Assembly (NCBI RefSeq): GCF_030814415.1
Contig: NZ_JAUSVB010000005.1
Span: 310,001-374,000, forward strand
Direction of reading: 5' to 3'
DNA: 64,000 nucleotides
DNA from: Cellulomonas humilata
GTDB taxonomy: Bacteria; Actinomycetota; Actinomycetes; Actinomycetales; Cellulomonadaceae
In this document: positions 56,075 to 64,000 of the stretch, piece after piece
Numbering within the stretch: position 1 is the stretch's first letter
How the letters are laid out: each line of letters opens with the position of its first letter
Notes under the pieces: generated by a model
Told to the model about the DNA's origin: nothing
The model's input: the letters and a program-made list of their open reading frames with translations, nothing else
The model's database searches: none
Position numbers and translations under genes: made by a program

Positions 56075-57765
56075 CTGACTTCGTCGCACCGGCGGTCGAC
56101 TGGGCCGCACTGAGCCCGGTCATCATCGTCCTGCTCGCCGCCGTGGTCGGCGTGCTCGTCGAGGCGTTCGTGCCGGCCCGGGTCCGCCGGACGGTGCAGC
56201 TGAGCCTCGCGGTCGCCGCGCTGGCGGGCGCCGTCATCGCGGTCGCCGCGCTGTGGAGCGGTGTCGAGGAGACCGGCGGCACGGTCGTGCTCGGCGGTTC
56301 CCTGCTGGTCGACGGGCCGACGCTGGTCCTGCAGGCCACCATCGCGCTGCTGGCGCTGGTCTCGCTGCTGATCATCGCCGACCGGACGGACACGGGTGAG
56401 GACGCGTTCGCCCCGAACGCCGCTGCCGTGCCGGGCTCCGACTACGAGGAGCTCGCGCGCCGCAAGGGCGTGCAGCAGACGGAGATCTACCCGCTGGTGC
56501 TGTTCGCCACGGGCGGCATGCTGATCTTCCCCGCCACGGGTGACCTGCTGACGCTCTTCGTCGCGCTCGAGGTGCTCTCCCTGCCGCTGTACCTGCTCAC
56601 GGGGATGGCCCGCCGCCGGCGCCTGCTCTCGCAGGAGGCGTCGATGAAGTACTTCTTGCTCGGCGCGTTCTCCTCGGCGCTGCTGCTCTTCGGCATCGCG
56701 CTGGTCTACGGCTACTCGGGGTCCCTGCGGTACTCGGAGATCGCGGAGGCCACGCAGATCCCCAGCGGCCTGGACAGCCTGCTGCTGGTCGGCGCGGTGC
56801 TGATCCTGTCCGGCCTGCTGTTCAAGGTCGGCGCGGTGCCGTTCCACACGTGGACGCCCGACGTCTACCAGGGCGCCCCGACCCCGATCACGGGCTTCAT
56901 GGCGGCGTGCACCAAGGCCGCCGCGTTCGGCGCGCTGCTGCGGATCGTCTACACGATGCTGCCGGGTCTCGCGTGGGACCTCGGCGTGCTGCTGTGGACG
57001 GTGGCCATCCTGACGATGGTCGTCGGCACGGTCGCGGCGCTGGTCCAGACGGACATGAAGCGTGTCCTCGGCTACTCCTCGATCGCGCACGCCGGGTTCA
57101 TCCTCACCGGCATCATCGCGCTGAACGAGGCCGGCATCGTCGCGGTGCTGTTCTACCTGCTGGTCTACGGGGCCGCGACCGTCGGGGCGTTCGGCATCGT
57201 CTGGCTGGTGCGGGAGCGCGCGGGCGGGCACGACGAGTCCAGCCCGATCCTCGGCGAGGCCACGCACCTGTCGCAGTGGGCCGGGCTCGGCAAGACCCAC
57301 CCCCTGCTCGCCCTGACGTTCGGGCTGTTCTTGCTCTCGTTCGCGGGCATCCCGCTGACCGCCGGGTTCGCCGGGAAGTTCTCGGTGTTCTCCGCTGCGG
57401 TCGAGGGCGGCGCGTGGCCGCTGGCGCTCATCGGCGTCCTGGCGTCGTCGGTGGCGGTGTTCTTCTACGTGCGGATCATCGTGCTGATGTTCTTCACGGA
57501 GCCGGCCGGCGCCGAGGGGGAGCCCACCGAGGCCGCCGCCCTGGCGCCGTCGGCGGAGGGCTTCGCCCTGGCCGGTGACGCGGCGGTGGCCGTCCAGGCG
57601 GAGCCGGTGGTCCAGGCGCGCTCGACCGTCACGACGACCGTGATCGGGACCGAGGGGTTCGCCGTCGTCGCGATCGCGGCCTGCGCGCTCGTGACCATCG
57701 TGCTCGGCGTGTTCCCGTCCCCGGTGCTCGACCTCATCGCGTCCGTGGCGACATTCCTGCCGTGA
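56071..57765 (+). CDS. nuoN: NADH-quinone oxidoreductase subunit N
   Basis: Antiporter-like subunit of 564 residues, longer than usual by loop sequence near residue 110 (RTDTGEDAFAPNAAAVPGSDYEELARRKGVQQTE) and near residue 480. The conserved parts are LFVALEVLSLPLYLLTGMARR, LLFKVGAVPFHTWTPDVYQGAPTPITGFMA and MKRVLGYSSIAHAGFI. It completes the complex I operon. Confidence 0.96.
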   Translation: MTDFVAPAVDWAALSPVIIVLLAAVVGVLVEAFVPARVRRTVQLSLAVAALAGAVIAVAALWSGVEETGGTVVLGGSLLVDGPTLVLQATIALLALVSLLIIADRTDTGEDAFAPNAAAVPGSDYEELARRKGVQQTEIYPLVLFATGGMLIFPATGDLLTLFVALEVLSLPLYLLTGMARRRRLLSQEASMKYFLLGAFSSALLLFGIALVYGYSGSLRYSEIAEATQIPSGLDSLLLVGAVLILSGLLFKVGAVPFHTWTPDVYQGAPTPITGFMAACTKAAAFGALLRIVYTMLPGLAWDLGVLLWTVAILTMVVGTVAALVQTDMKRVLGYSSIAHAGFILTGIIALNEAGIVAVLFYLLVYGAATVGAFGIVWLVRERAGGHDESSPILGEATHLSQWAGLGKTHPLLALTFGLFLLSFAGIPLTAGFAGKFSVFSAAVEGGAWPLALIGVLASSVAVFFYVRIIVLMFFTEPAGAEGEPTEAAALAPSAEGFALAGDAAVAVQAEPVVQARSTVTTTVIGTEGFAVVAIAACALVTIVLGVFPSPVLDLIASVATFLP

Positions 57766-57799
57766 CGCACGCCTGTCTGGCGGGATCGCTACGCCGGGA

Positions 57800-57805
57800 T
57801 AGGTT
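57800..57805 (+). promoter_or_regulatory. Leaderless -10 box of the polyprenyl synthase gene
   Basis: TAGGTT, six bases before GTG 57812. This implies its own start of transcription after nuoN. Confidence 0.5.
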
Positions 57806-57811
57806 CTAGCC

Positions 57812-58819
57812 GTGACTTCGTCGACGACCTTCCCGCTGGCCGATCCCGACCTGGCCGACCGGCTGGCCGTGCGACTCGCGCTGGTCGAGGAGCGTCTGCG
57901 GGACGCTGTGACCAACGTGGACCCGCTGGCTGACGACGCGTCGCGGCACCTGGTCAACGCGGGTGGCAAGCGCCTGCGCCCGCTGCTGACGCTGCTCGCG
58001 GCGGAGCTGGGCGACGGGTCGCGCCGGGAGGTGGTCGACGCTGCGGTCGTCGTCGAGCTGACGCACCTGGCCACGCTGTACCACGACGACGTCATGGACT
58101 CCGCGCCGCTGCGTCGTGGTGCCCCCGCGGCCCACGAGGTCTGGGGCAACTCGGTCGCCATCCTCACCGGCGACCTGCTGTTCGCGCGGGCGTCGGCGAC
58201 CGTCGCCGGCCTGGGGCCCGACGCGGTCCGGATCCAGGCCGCCACGTTCGAGCGCCTGTGCCTCGGCCAGCTGCACGAGACCGTCGGCCCTCGGCCGGAG
58301 GACGACCGGGTGGCCCACTACCTGCAGGTCCTCGCGGACAAGACGGCCTCGCTCATCGCCACGTCAGCCCGGTTCGGCGCGATGTTCGCGGGCTGCCGGC
58401 CGGACGTCGTCGCCACGGTGACGGGCTTCGGGGAGAAGATCGGTGTCGCGTTCCAGCTGGCCGACGACGTCATCGACCTGACCTCGAACGGCGACGTGAC
58501 CGGCAAGACACCGGGCACCGACCTGCGGGAGCGCGTGCCGACGATGCCGGCTCTCCTCCTGCGCGCCCGTGCCGCGCAGGAGGGCTCCTCGGACGAGGAC
58601 CGCCACCTGGTCGGCCTGCTCGACGGTGACCTGTCGGGTGACGACGACCTGGCCGCCGCGGTCGCCGCGCTGCGCGTGCATCCCGTGGTCGAGGACACCC
58701 GTGCCCGGGCTGTCGCGCTCGCCCAGGCGGCCGTCCGCGAGCTGGACCCGCTGCCCGCCGGGCCGGTCAAGGACGCGCTGATCTCGTTCGCCGACGCCCT
58801 CGTGGACCGTGCGGCCTGA
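57812..58819 (+). CDS. Polyprenyl diphosphate synthase, menaquinone side chain
   Basis: Trans-prenyltransferase of 335 residues. The two aspartate-rich motifs are DDVMD (residues 92-96) in ATLYHDDVMDSAPLRRG and DDVID in AFQLADDVIDLTSNGDVTGKTPGTDL, with GGKRLRP at the substrate site. Small residues before the first motif allow a long chain. It probably makes the octa- or nonaprenyl diphosphate used by MenA. GTG 57812 follows TAGGTT by six bases, and the gene lies 46 bases after nuoN. Confidence 0.9.
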   Translation: MTSSTTFPLADPDLADRLAVRLALVEERLRDAVTNVDPLADDASRHLVNAGGKRLRPLLTLLAAELGDGSRREVVDAAVVVELTHLATLYHDDVMDSAPLRRGAPAAHEVWGNSVAILTGDLLFARASATVAGLGPDAVRIQAATFERLCLGQLHETVGPRPEDDRVAHYLQVLADKTASLIATSARFGAMFAGCRPDVVATVTGFGEKIGVAFQLADDVIDLTSNGDVTGKTPGTDLRERVPTMPALLLRARAAQEGSSDEDRHLVGLLDGDLSGDDDLAAAVAALRVHPVVEDTRARAVALAQAAVRELDPLPAGPVKDALISFADALVDRAA

Positions 58820-58912
58820 CCGAACCCGGTCGGGTGAACGAGGGCGCGGAACCGCTCCACGATCTGGCACCATGACGCGCGGCACGCCGGTGGTCGGGCA
58901 CGGAGGGAACCT

Positions 58913-60118
58913 GTGAGCACTGCGAGGAACGAGTCGGCAGCACCGGTCCCGTCCGCACGTCGCGCGACCGCTCGGACCGCGTCGTTCGCCGTCGCTCCCG
59001 GTTCCGTCGCCCCCGTCGGCAGGCGGGTCGCGGCGTTCGCGCTCGACCTCCTCGTCGCGCTGGTGGCCGTCGGCATCGGGTACGTCGTCGTCGCCGCCCT
59101 GGCCCCGCCCGCGGGGAGCCCGGTCCTCCTTCTTCCGCTGGTCCTCGGGATCGCGGTGGGTGTCAGCCAGTGGATCGCCGAGGCCCGGACGGGTGCGACG
59201 GCGGGGAGCGCGATCCTCGGCATCCGGACGCTGTCGGGCTCGACCGGACGCCCGGCCGGTCTGCTCGCCATCCTCGTCCGCCAGGTCGTGGTCGGCCTCG
59301 GGGCGATCGTCTGTGGCGTCGGCGAGTGGGTCGTCGTCGCCTCCGGCGCGTGGGACCACACTCCCGCTCAGCGCGGCTGGCACGACAAGGCGGCGGGCAC
59401 GGTGGTCCTGCGGGCACAGGCCGTCCGACGTGCGTCCGCCCGGGGAGAGAGCGCGCCGGTGGCGTGGAGCTCGGCCGGGCCGCGCCACGTCGAGGGGGCA
59501 CGACCGTCGGGGAGCGAGCCCGTGGGTCTGGTCCCGGTCGCGACGGCGCGGCCCGCTCCCGTGCCGATGCCCGGCGAGCTGGTCTCGGCACCGACGTGGG
59601 ACGCCCCTCCGCCGCCGGACGTGGCGGCCCCGCCGCCCGCACCGGTGATCGAGGCCGTGCCCGACCGCGCCGCCGCAGGTGACTCGCCGCCCGCTGCCGC
59701 GCTGATCGACACCCCGGCAGAACGCCGTCCCGACCGGGTCGAGGTGGAGCACACGCGCCTGCGCCCGCCGGCTCCGGAGGGTGCGGCCCGCACGGGTGTG
59801 CGGCTCCGGTTCGACACCGGCGAGCAGGTCGACGTCACGGGGAACGGGCTCATCGGGCGCAACCCCGGCCCGGAGGCGGGCACCGACCACGTGGTGGCGA
59901 TCGACGACCCGCAGCGGTCGATCTCGAAGGTGCACCTGGCATTCGGGCTGGAGGCGGACGGTCGGCTCTGGGTCATGGACCGCGGCTCCACCAACGGCAC
60001 GGTCGTCGTCGGTCCCGACGGCCGGACGGCGGCGCTGGTCGCCGGGTCGCGGGCCACGGTCGCACCGGGGTGGATCGTCCGGTTCGGCCAGCGATCGGTG
60101 CAGGTCACGCAGCGGTAG
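58913..60118 (+). CDS. RDD membrane domain plus FHA domain protein
   Basis: Protein of 401 residues. An N-terminal RDD domain (VGRRVAAFALDLLVALVAVGIGYVVV through GWHDKAAGTVVL) with about three helices is joined by a proline-alanine-rich linker to a C-terminal FHA domain with GLIGRNPGPE, RSISKVHLAFGLE and DRGSTNGTVV. FHA domains bind phosphothreonine, so it may link Ser/Thr kinase signals to the membrane. GTG 58913 follows GGAGG. A PP2C phosphatase gene follows. Confidence 0.88.
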   Translation: MSTARNESAAPVPSARRATARTASFAVAPGSVAPVGRRVAAFALDLLVALVAVGIGYVVVAALAPPAGSPVLLLPLVLGIAVGVSQWIAEARTGATAGSAILGIRTLSGSTGRPAGLLAILVRQVVVGLGAIVCGVGEWVVVASGAWDHTPAQRGWHDKAAGTVVLRAQAVRRASARGESAPVAWSSAGPRHVEGARPSGSEPVGLVPVATARPAPVPMPGELVSAPTWDAPPPPDVAAPPPAPVIEAVPDRAAAGDSPPAAALIDTPAERRPDRVEVEHTRLRPPAPEGAARTGVRLRFDTGEQVDVTGNGLIGRNPGPEAGTDHVVAIDDPQRSISKVHLAFGLEADGRLWVMDRGSTNGTVVVGPDGRTAALVAGSRATVAPGWIVRFGQRSVQVTQR

Positions 60119-60149
60119 CACCGCGGGCGTCGCGACCGGTCCGACTGGC

Positions 60150-60155
60150 TATGCT
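60150..60155 (+). promoter_or_regulatory. Possible -10 box before the leader ORF and PP2C gene
   Basis: TATGCT, about 55 bases before the mini-ORF; no convincing -35 box is seen. Confidence 0.35.
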
Positions 60156-60209
60156 GACCGTCGACTCACGTCGAGCGGCCCCCCACGCCGACGCACCCGA
60201 AGGACGCCG

Positions 60210-60236
60210 ATGACGCACCGGAGCCCCACGCGATGA
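60210..60236 (+). CDS. Eight-codon leader ORF coupled to the PP2C gene
   Basis: ATG 60210 begins MTHRSPTR and ends with a TGA that shares ATGA with the PP2C start. GAAGGA sits five bases before it, whereas the PP2C start itself has no visible ribosome-binding site. Ribosomes may therefore reach the phosphatase only through this leader. Confidence 0.45.
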   Translation: MTHRSPTR

Positions 60237-60967
60237 CTGACTCCCGCGTGATCCTCCGTGTCGGCGTCGCCACGGAGAAGGCCCAGCGTGTGCGCAACGA
60301 GGACAGCGTCTCCGTGGCCGACGGGCTCTACCTCGTCGCCGACGGCATGGGCGGCCACGAGGCGGGCGAGGTGGCGAGCAGGACCGCCATCGAGTCCCTG
60401 CGAGGGCTGGGCGCCGGGACGCCGACGCCCGCGGACGTCCGGTCGTCCGTCCGGGCGGCGCACGCGGCCGTCCGGGACCTCCCGGCGTCCACGGGCCGAC
60501 GCCCCGGCACCACCGTGACGGGCGTCGTGGTGACGTCGCACGGTGAGACCCCGTGCTGGCTGGTGCTGAACGTGGGCGACTCGCGGACCTACCGGATGGC
60601 CGGTGGCGTGCTCGAGCAGGTGACGCGCGACCACTCGGAGGTGGCGGAGCTGGTCGAGCGTGGCCTGGTGGCGGCGGCGGACGCACCGCACCACCCGCGC
60701 CGGAACGTGGTGACGCGGGTGCTGGGCGGCGGGGCGTCCGACGTGGAGCCGGACGTCTGGCTGCTGCCGGTGAGCCCCGGGGACCGCATGCTCGTGTGCT
60801 CGGACGGGCTGACCGACGAGCTGTCCGACGCCCGCATCGAGGCGGAGCTGCGGGCCGAGGACGAGGCACAGGCCGCCGCGGACCGCCTGGTCGCGGCCGC
60901 GCTCGCCGCGGGTGGCCACGACAACGTCACGGCGATCGTCCTGGACGCGACCCTCAGCCCGCGCTGA
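60233..60967 (+). CDS. PP2C-family serine/threonine phosphatase
   Basis: Protein of 244 residues, a lone PP2C catalytic domain without a membrane anchor. Metal-binding motifs are complete: [50 protein letters not shown] (as [12 protein letters not shown]) and [12 protein letters not shown]. It should reverse Ser/Thr kinase phosphorylation, fitting the FHA protein before it. The ATG at 60233 overlaps the stop of a leader ORF. It overlaps rarD by 14 bases at its 3' end. Confidence 0.92.
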   Translation: MTDSRVILRVGVATEKAQRVRNEDSVSVADGLYLVADGMGGHEAGEVASRTAIESLRGLGAGTPTPADVRSSVRAAHAAVRDLPASTGRRPGTTVTGVVVTSHGETPCWLVLNVGDSRTYRMAGGVLEQVTRDHSEVAELVERGLVAAADAPHHPRRNVVTRVLGGGASDVEPDVWLLPVSPGDRMLVCSDGLTDELSDARIEAELRAEDEAQAAADRLVAAALAAGGHDNVTAIVLDATLSPR

Positions 60968-61910
60968 CCTCGGCCGCACGCCTGCTGAGCCGCTGCGCGC
61001 GGCCGGTGCGGACGCCGTCGACCGTGAGGATGCCGAGCGCCGTCCACACCAGGGCGAAGCCCCACCAGCGTGCGGCGGGCATCTGCTCGCCCAGGACGAG
61101 GACGCCGATGAGCAGCTGGAGCGTCGGGGCGATGTACTGGAGCAGCCCGAGCATGGACAGGGGAAGGCGACGGGCGGCGGAGTTGAACAGCAGCAGCGGG
61201 ATGGCGGTGACGACGCCGGACGACGCCAGGATCAATGCGTGCGCTGCGCCCTCGGTCTCGAACGTCCCCTGACCGATGGCGCTCATCCAGACGAGGTAGC
61301 CGAGCGCCACGGGGGCGAGCACGAGCGTCTCGACGGCGAGCCCGGGCACGGCTCCGACGGTGCGCCCGACCCGGTTCTTGATGAGGCCGTAGAACCCGAA
61401 GGTGAGCGCGAGCACCAGGGCGATCCAGGGCAGCTGTCCGTAGCCGGCGGTGATGACCACGACGGCGGCGGCACCGAACCCGAGGGCCACCCACTGCACG
61501 GGCCGCAGCCGCTCGCGCAGGACGACGACGGCGAGCGTGACGGTGACCAGCGGGTTGATGTAGTACCCGAGGGCGGCGTCGACCACGCGGTCGGTGAGGA
61601 TGCCGAAGACGAAGACGAGCCAGTTGATCGCCAGCAGCACGGCGGCCACCGCCAGGACCCCGAGCGTCCGGCGGTTGCGCAGTGCGGTGACGTAGGCGCC
61701 CCAGGTCCGCGTGGCGGCGAGCAGGACGAGGCAGAACAGCAGCGACCAGACGACGCGGTGCGCGATGATCTCGACCGCACCGGCCGGCTGGAGCAGCGGG
61801 AAGTACAGCGGGAGCACGCCCCACAGGACGTAGGCGCCGATCCCTGTCGCGAGGCCGAGCTGGTCGAGGGGCGCGGCGACCGGGCGGGCGGCGGTGGGGG
61901 AGTCGGGCAC
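60954..61910 (-). CDS. rarD: EamA-family transporter RarD
   Basis: Membrane protein of 318 residues with ten helices: [38 protein letters not shown] at the start, then [26 protein letters not shown] and [20 protein letters not shown]. RarD is a drug/metabolite transporter of uncertain substrate. GTG 61910 lies six bases after TAGGCT, so its mRNA is leaderless. Its last 14 bases overlap the PP2C gene end on the opposite strand. Confidence 0.9.
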   Translation of the reverse strand: MPDSPTAARPVAAPLDQLGLATGIGAYVLWGVLPLYFPLLQPAGAVEIIAHRVVWSLLFCLVLLAATRTWGAYVTALRNRRTLGVLAVAAVLLAINWLVFVFGILTDRVVDAALGYYINPLVTVTLAVVVLRERLRPVQWVALGFGAAAVVVITAGYGQLPWIALVLALTFGFYGLIKNRVGRTVGAVPGLAVETLVLAPVALGYLVWMSAIGQGTFETEGAAHALILASSGVVTAIPLLLFNSAARRLPLSMLGLLQYIAPTLQLLIGVLVLGEQMPAARWWGFALVWTALGILTVDGVRTGRAQRLSRRAAEVSAG

Positions 61911-61916
61911 CCGACG

Positions 61917-61922
61917 AGCCTA
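61917..61922 (-). promoter_or_regulatory. Leaderless -10 box of rarD
   Basis: TAGGCT on the minus strand, six bases before GTG 61910. Confidence 0.5.
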
Positions 61923-61931
61923 AGGTCCCGG

Positions 61932-61960
61932 TTGACGGCGGGTGACACCTCCCCTAGTGT
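61932..61960 (+). promoter_or_regulatory. Promoter of the alpha-amylase gene
   Basis: TTGACG (61932-61937) and TAGTGT (61955-61960) are spaced by 17 bases, the best sigma-70-like promoter in the window. The 305-base gap 61911-62215 otherwise holds only the repeats listed next and a long untranslated leader of about 250 bases with no gene. Confidence 0.65.
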
Positions 61961-61964
61961 CCGT

Positions 61965-62001
61965 TTGCAGCAACTTTCACCGACGTTGCAGACCAAGTTT
62001 C
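61965..62001. promoter_or_regulatory. Paired TTGCAG...TTTC repeats at the amylase transcription start
   Basis: TTGCAGCAACTTTC (61965-61978) and TTGCAGACCAAGTTTC (61986-62001) stand 21 bases apart, two helical turns, just after the -10 box. They resemble the direct repeats reported for MalR-type (LacI family) control of Streptomyces amylases. No such regulator is in the window. Confidence 0.5.
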
Positions 62002-62215
62002 GTGGCTCTGCAGCGCTGGTGCAGCGCGCCCTCCGCCGGGGATCCCGGTGGTCGGCACACCTACTCCCGGGGCCGGCCCGCCGGCTCCACCCGCGTTGCC
62101 GCGTGCCGGGCACCCCTCGGTGCGCGTCGTGCGGATGCAGGCCGGTCATCGCGACGATGCGGTGACCGCGAGCGGCCCGACGACGACGTCGGCCCCACCT
62201 CGAGGAGTGCTCCAC

Positions 62216-64000
62216 GTGTCGAAGAACCCGCCCCGCCCGCGCCGAGCCGCTCTCGGCGCCCTGCTCGCCGCGGTCCTCGCCCTGGCAGGGCTGACCGCCG
62301 CCGGCGTGACCGCCGCCGGGCCGGCCACCGCCGCGCCCGCCACCATGCGACCCGCCGCCAACCTGTTCCAGTGGACGTGGGACGGGATCGCGCAGGAGTG
62401 CACCACCCAGCTGGGCCCGGCCGGCTACGGCTACGTCCAGACGTCCCCGCCCAACGAGCACGTGGTGCTCGCCGGCCAGTGGTGGACGTCCTACCAGCCG
62501 GTCAGCTACAAGGTCTCCTCCAAGCTGGGCACCCGCGCCGAGTACAAGGCGATGATCGACACCTGCCGCGCCGCCGGCGTCTCGGTCATCACGGACGTCG
62601 TCGTCAACCACATGTCGGGCCAGACCAGCGCGGGCACCGGCTGGGCCGGCACGGCGTACTCCGAGGAGCGCTACCCCGGACCCGAGGGCGGCTACGGCCC
62701 GCAGGACTTCCACAGCTGCAAGACCAACATCAGCAACTACAACGACCGCTACCAGGTGCAGAACTGCCGCCTGGTCTCCCTGCAGGACCTCGACACGGGC
62801 AGCGACTACGTGCGCTCGGAGATCGCGGCCTACCTCAACGACCTCATCTCGCTCGGCGTCCGCGGGTTCCGGGTCGACGCGTCCAAGCACATCGCCGCGG
62901 GCGACCTGGAGGCCATCCGGGGGAAGCTCACCGACCAGAGCGTCTACATCGAGCACGAGGTGATCGCCGGCGGCGGTGAGCCCATCCAGCCCGCGGAGTA
63001 CTTCGGCTCGGGCGACTCCAACGAGTTCAACTACTCCCGGAACCTGAAGTCGGTGTTCCAGAGCGGCAACCTGTCGTCGCTCGGTGGTCTCAAGGACCAG
63101 TCCTGGCTGCTGCCGACCGACAAGGCCGCGGTGTTCGTCGACAACCACGACACCGAGCGCAACGGCGAGACGCTCAGCTACAAGAACGGGTCCGACTACC
63201 GCCTGGCGAACGTGTTCGCCCTCAGCTACCCGTACGGCTGGCCGACGGTCTACTCCGGCTACGCGTTCAGCAACAACGACGCCGGGCCGCCGCAGCAGGG
63301 CAACGGTGCGGTGGACGACGCCGTCTGCGGGCAGGGCACCTGGACGTGCGCGCACCGCTGGAACGAGACGGCGCACATGGTCGGCTTCCGCAACGCCGTC
63401 GGCACCGCGGCCCTGACGAACGTCTGGAGCGACGGCGGCCGGCTCGCCTACGGGCGGGGGTCGCTCGGGTACGTCGCGATCAACCGCAACGGCTCGGCGC
63501 TGCAGCGCACGTTCCAGACGTCGCTCCCCGCCGGGCGGTACTGCGACGTCATCAGCGGCGCGACGACGAGCGGCGGGTGCTCCGGCACGACGGTCACCGT
63601 GGCGTCGGGCGGCTCGGCCACGTTCACCGTCCCCGCCAACGGGTCGGTCGCTCTGCACGTCGGACAGCTCGCGGGCGGCACCGGAACCCCGACGCCGACA
63701 CCGACGCCGAGTCCGACCGGTGCCTCGCAGATCTCGTTCGGGGTCAACGCGACGACGTCGTGGGGCCAGAACATCTTCGTCGTGGGTGACCGCGCGGAGC
63801 TGGGCAGCTGGAACCCGGCGAGCGCGATCGCGCTGTCGTCGGCCACCTACCCGGTCTGGCGGGCGAGCGTGACGCTGCCCGCCGGCACGGTCGTCCAGTA
63901 CAAGTACGTGCGCAAGGAGTCGAACGGTGCGGTGACCTGGGAGTCCGGGTCCAACCGCACCGCGACGGTGCCGGCCAGCGGGGTCCTCACCTTGACCGAC
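62216..64000 (+). CDS. Secreted GH13 alpha-amylase with starch-binding domain, 3' end outside window
   Basis: 595 codons are present and the frame is open to the edge. A signal peptide (basic start, hydrophobic core, AxA-type site near ATAAPA) leads to a GH13 catalytic domain with MIDTCRAAGVSVITDVVVNH, nucleophile D221 in GFRVDASKH, acid/base E248 in IEHEVI and D312 in FVDNHDTERNG. It matches the actinobacterial GH13 subfamily 32 type. A TPTPTPTPSPT linker joins a CBM20 (FGVNATTSWGQNIFVVGDRAELGSWNPASA). GTG 62216 follows GAGGAG. It breaks down starch outside the cell. Confidence 0.93.
   Translation, partial: MSKNPPRPRRAALGALLAAVLALAGLTAAGVTAAGPATAAPATMRPAANLFQWTWDGIAQECTTQLGPAGYGYVQTSPPNEHVVLAGQWWTSYQPVSYKVSSKLGTRAEYKAMIDTCRAAGVSVITDVVVNHMSGQTSAGTGWAGTAYSEERYPGPEGGYGPQDFHSCKTNISNYNDRYQVQNCRLVSLQDLDTGSDYVRSEIAAYLNDLISLGVRGFRVDASKHIAAGDLEAIRGKLTDQSVYIEHEVIAGGGEPIQPAEYFGSGDSNEFNYSRNLKSVFQSGNLSSLGGLKDQSWLLPTDKAAVFVDNHDTERNGETLSYKNGSDYRLANVFALSYPYGWPTVYSGYAFSNNDAGPPQQGNGAVDDAVCGQGTWTCAHRWNETAHMVGFRNAVGTAALTNVWSDGGRLAYGRGSLGYVAINRNGSALQRTFQTSLPAGRYCDVISGATTSGGCSGTTVTVASGGSATFTVPANGSVALHVGQLAGGTGTPTPTPTPSPTGASQISFGVNATTSWGQNIFVVGDRAELGSWNPASAIALSSATYPVWRASVTLPAGTVVQYKYVRKESNGAVTWESGSNRTATVPASGVLTLTD

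Overview
The window is very GC-rich, gene-dense DNA with many GTG starts and short or overlapping gene junctions. It is most consistent with a high-GC Gram-positive actinobacterium, probably Cellulomonas or a close relative. Supporting signs are BldC, Rex, the ResA-CcdA-ResB-CcsB cytochrome c maturation set, a full menaquinone pathway, a 14-gene nuo operon, a bS22-like 32-residue protein, and glycan-degradation genes. The genus is an inference from gene content; no rRNA or tRNA gene was found.

Layout. 1-1479: Trk potassium uptake (trkH and the first codons of trkA). 1620-3566: an AcuC-like deacetylase, bldC and the bS22-like gene. 3588-14055: an L-arabinose-glycan utilisation locus. It has a LacI regulator, a leftward operon (DUF624, intracellular GH43, two MalFG-type permeases, binding lipoprotein) and a rightward operon (GH27, GH51, GH43 lipoprotein). 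All three transcription units carry the same 16-bp palindrome TCTACAACGATGTAGA. 14112-18364: a mobile-element patch with an intact IS481-family element, a small nucleotide-processing-like gene, a GNAT, a HAD phosphatase and a catalytically complete TnpB. 18519-20755: a glutaredoxin-like protein, Rex, YceI and a divergent MarR. 20804-25565: phosphatase and cytochrome c maturation. 25588-41279: menaquinone synthesis genes (menA, E, B, C, D, F, G and a menJ-like reductase) mixed with two tandem DUF3048 lipoproteins, a guanidinium-type SMR exporter with its TetR, and an HtrA protease. 41312-57765: nuoA to nuoN. 57812-61910: polyprenyl diphosphate synthase, RDD-FHA protein, PP2C phosphatase and RarD. 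62216 to the end: a secreted GH13 alpha-amylase with a starch-binding domain, cut by the window edge.

How it fits together. The centre is a respiratory block. Polyprenyl synthase supplies the menaquinone tail, the Men enzymes build and methylate the naphthoquinone, a MenJ-like reductase probably saturates the tail, and complex I reduces the quinone. A Rex-type NADH/NAD+ operator lies directly before menJ-nuoA-N. The two sugar regions (arabinan side chains and starch) feed this respiration.

Many genes appear to make leaderless mRNAs: a TANNNT hexamer lies exactly six bases before the GTG start in at least eight. No wholly new system is claimed. The most checkable new points are the LacI regulon with a GH27 whose substrate-pocket residue suggests beta-L-arabinopyranosidase, four 11-bp-phased repeats before htrA, the Rex site before menJ-nuo, the TnpB 3' hairpin array, and an IS481 insertion that supplies the stop codon of the neighbouring acetyltransferase.
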